21,605 nucleotides of DNA. It comes from a virus. Made by a program: the position numbers and the translations under genes. Positions within the stretch are counted from its first letter, which is position 1; each line of letters begins with the position of its first letter. The stretch is taken from IMG/VR virus record IMGVR_UViG_3300025815_000137, positions 1 to 21,605 of that record. One strand, written 5' to 3'. The notes below the pieces were generated by a model. That model did not search any database. It had not been told where the DNA came from and saw only the letters and a list, made by a program, of their open reading frames with translations. This document shows, one piece after another, positions 20,930-21,605 of the stretch.

Positions 20930-21303
20930 TGAAAAGGTTTATTGCAGCAGTAGCAGTTATATTTTTAGCTGCTACTGCACAAGCTCACGAATGGACACCT
21001 ACCTACCCTAAGTTCAGACCTTCGTTCTTAGACGACATTGTCGTGACTACTATGAAACTTTTCAACAAAAGAAAAGAGATAGAGTACTATGAAATTTCTG
21101 TTTACGATGAAGACTGGAACACAATTCGATTTGCTACGCCAAATAAATTAATAAACGTTCCTTATCTAGGTCAAAAGACTGTTGAAATTTACATCAGAGA
21201 AATTGACTGTGAACGTATAGAATATATCTGCACTACTTCTAGAAGATTTGTAGATGACGCAGAATCAACTGGCATAGATTCAAGAATATGCTCAAAGGTG
21301 TGA
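20929..21303 (+). CDS. Exported small beta protein, possibly chaperone-like
   Basis: This 124-residue protein has the signal peptide MKRFIAAVAVIFLAATAQA (cleavage before His20) and the mature start HEWTPTYPKFRPSFLDDI. It continues with alternating strands: VTTMKLFNKRKEIEYYEISVYDED, TIRFATPNKLINVPYL, KTVEIYIREIDCERIEYICTTSR, ending in SRICSKV. The layout (N-K-R followed by a strand, then a hydrophobic strand pair) vaguely recalls the first domain of periplasmic pilus chaperones, but I cannot establish that. I chose the ATG at 20929 (TGATG with the preceding stop) over a GTG at 20914, since it gives a clean signal peptide. Three Cys are present. A similar exported protein seems to occur in other marine T4-like phages. 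Confidence 0.7.
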   Translation: MKRFIAAVAVIFLAATAQAHEWTPTYPKFRPSFLDDIVVTTMKLFNKRKEIEYYEISVYDEDWNTIRFATPNKLINVPYLGQKTVEIYIREIDCERIEYICTTSRRFVDDAESTGIDSRICSKV

Positions 21304-21305
21304 CG

Positions 21306-21605
21306 ATGATCAATTACACATGGAGTAGACTTCTACTCATTTCACTCATATTTCTACTATTTTACACATCTGTTGCATTTGGTCAATCCAGCAGTTCTTT
21401 AAACCTATCTCTTCCTTCTGCTCCCGGCAGCTACCAATCAGATAGGTTTAAAGCAGGAGATCTGGACTGTTCTAATGCAATCGGCTCTGCAACAAATTTA
21501 GAATTTGGGGTCACTGGCATTATCGGGAGAGGGTATACCGATCCTTTAAGTGGTTACGTTGATTCTAGAGTTGGTGACGTTGGCGTCTTTGCTAGAATTA
21601 CTATC
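21306..21605 (+). CDS. Exported protein, N-terminal part (runs off the window)
   Basis: An ATG 3 nt after the preceding stop opens a frame that continues to the window edge (100 codons seen). The start has a long hydrophobic signal segment (LLLISLIFLLFYTSVAFG, within residues 9-26). The mature part follows with SSSLNLSLPSAPGSYQSDRF, then AGDLDCSNAIGSATNLEFGVTGIIG and VGDVGVFARITI. One Cys is seen. The repeated beta-type segments suggest an outer-membrane or surface protein. It is the fifth consecutive product with an export signal. Its family cannot be decided from this part. Confidence 0.75.
   Translation, partial: MINYTWSRLLLISLIFLLFYTSVAFGQSSSSLNLSLPSAPGSYQSDRFKAGDLDCSNAIGSATNLEFGVTGIIGRGYTDPLSGYVDSRVGDVGVFARITI

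Overview
This window looks like part of the genome of a T4-like (contractile-tailed) marine bacteriophage. It is AT-rich and densely packed, with most genes joined by ATGA, TGATG or TAATG overlaps. It carries recognisable T4 core genes: baseplate 6, 25, 5-like, 27-like, 53 and 48; head completion 4; end protector 2; hub chaperones 26 and 51; replication 32 and 59; late transcription 33. It also has accessory genes typical of the cyanophage/pelagiphage branch (phoH, a DUF6433-like gene, glutaredoxin, glycosyltransferase). No photosynthesis gene is present here, so a heterotrophic alphaproteobacterial host is as plausible as a cyanobacterium. The host assignment is inference.

The window has four blocks. 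Block 1 (1-8261, minus strand) is a late baseplate operon, read from 8261 downwards: gp48, gp53, gp27-like hub, gp5 OB domain, amidase-like protein, spike, M15-like protein, gp25, gp6, and the start of a large structural protein. Block 2 (8285-13111, plus strand) holds gp4, gp2, a tail-tube-fold protein, gp26, gp51 and a tape-measure-like protein. A GC-rich bidirectional terminator at about 13116-13146 ends block 2 and the convergent block 3. Block 3 (13145-18085, minus strand) reads glutaredoxin, glycosyltransferase, several conserved small genes, phoH, gp33, gp59, gp32. Block 4 (18147 to the right edge, plus strand) opens with an Ntn-hydrolase-like gene and continues with at least five genes for proteins carrying signal peptides.

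Three things stand out. First, gp26 ends in a T-TTT-TTT slippery heptamer directly before its stop. The -1 frame runs open into gp51, and a nested hairpin begins 6 nt downstream. This has the layout of the G/GT tail-chaperone frameshift, just ahead of the tape-measure gene. Second, the single T4 gp5 (OB, lysozyme, beta-helix) seems to be split into separate genes here. The lysozyme position is held by an amidase-like protein, and an M15-like protein follows the spike; both lack expected zinc ligands, while the tape-measure protein carries a lysozyme-like N-terminus. Third, block 4 looks like a phage-encoded export or surface-structure operon, in which one stretch of DNA encodes a C-terminal membrane segment in one frame and a signal peptide in another.

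No stretch longer than 300 bases is without a gene. I saw no tRNA, rRNA, CRISPR array, insertion sequence or integrase.
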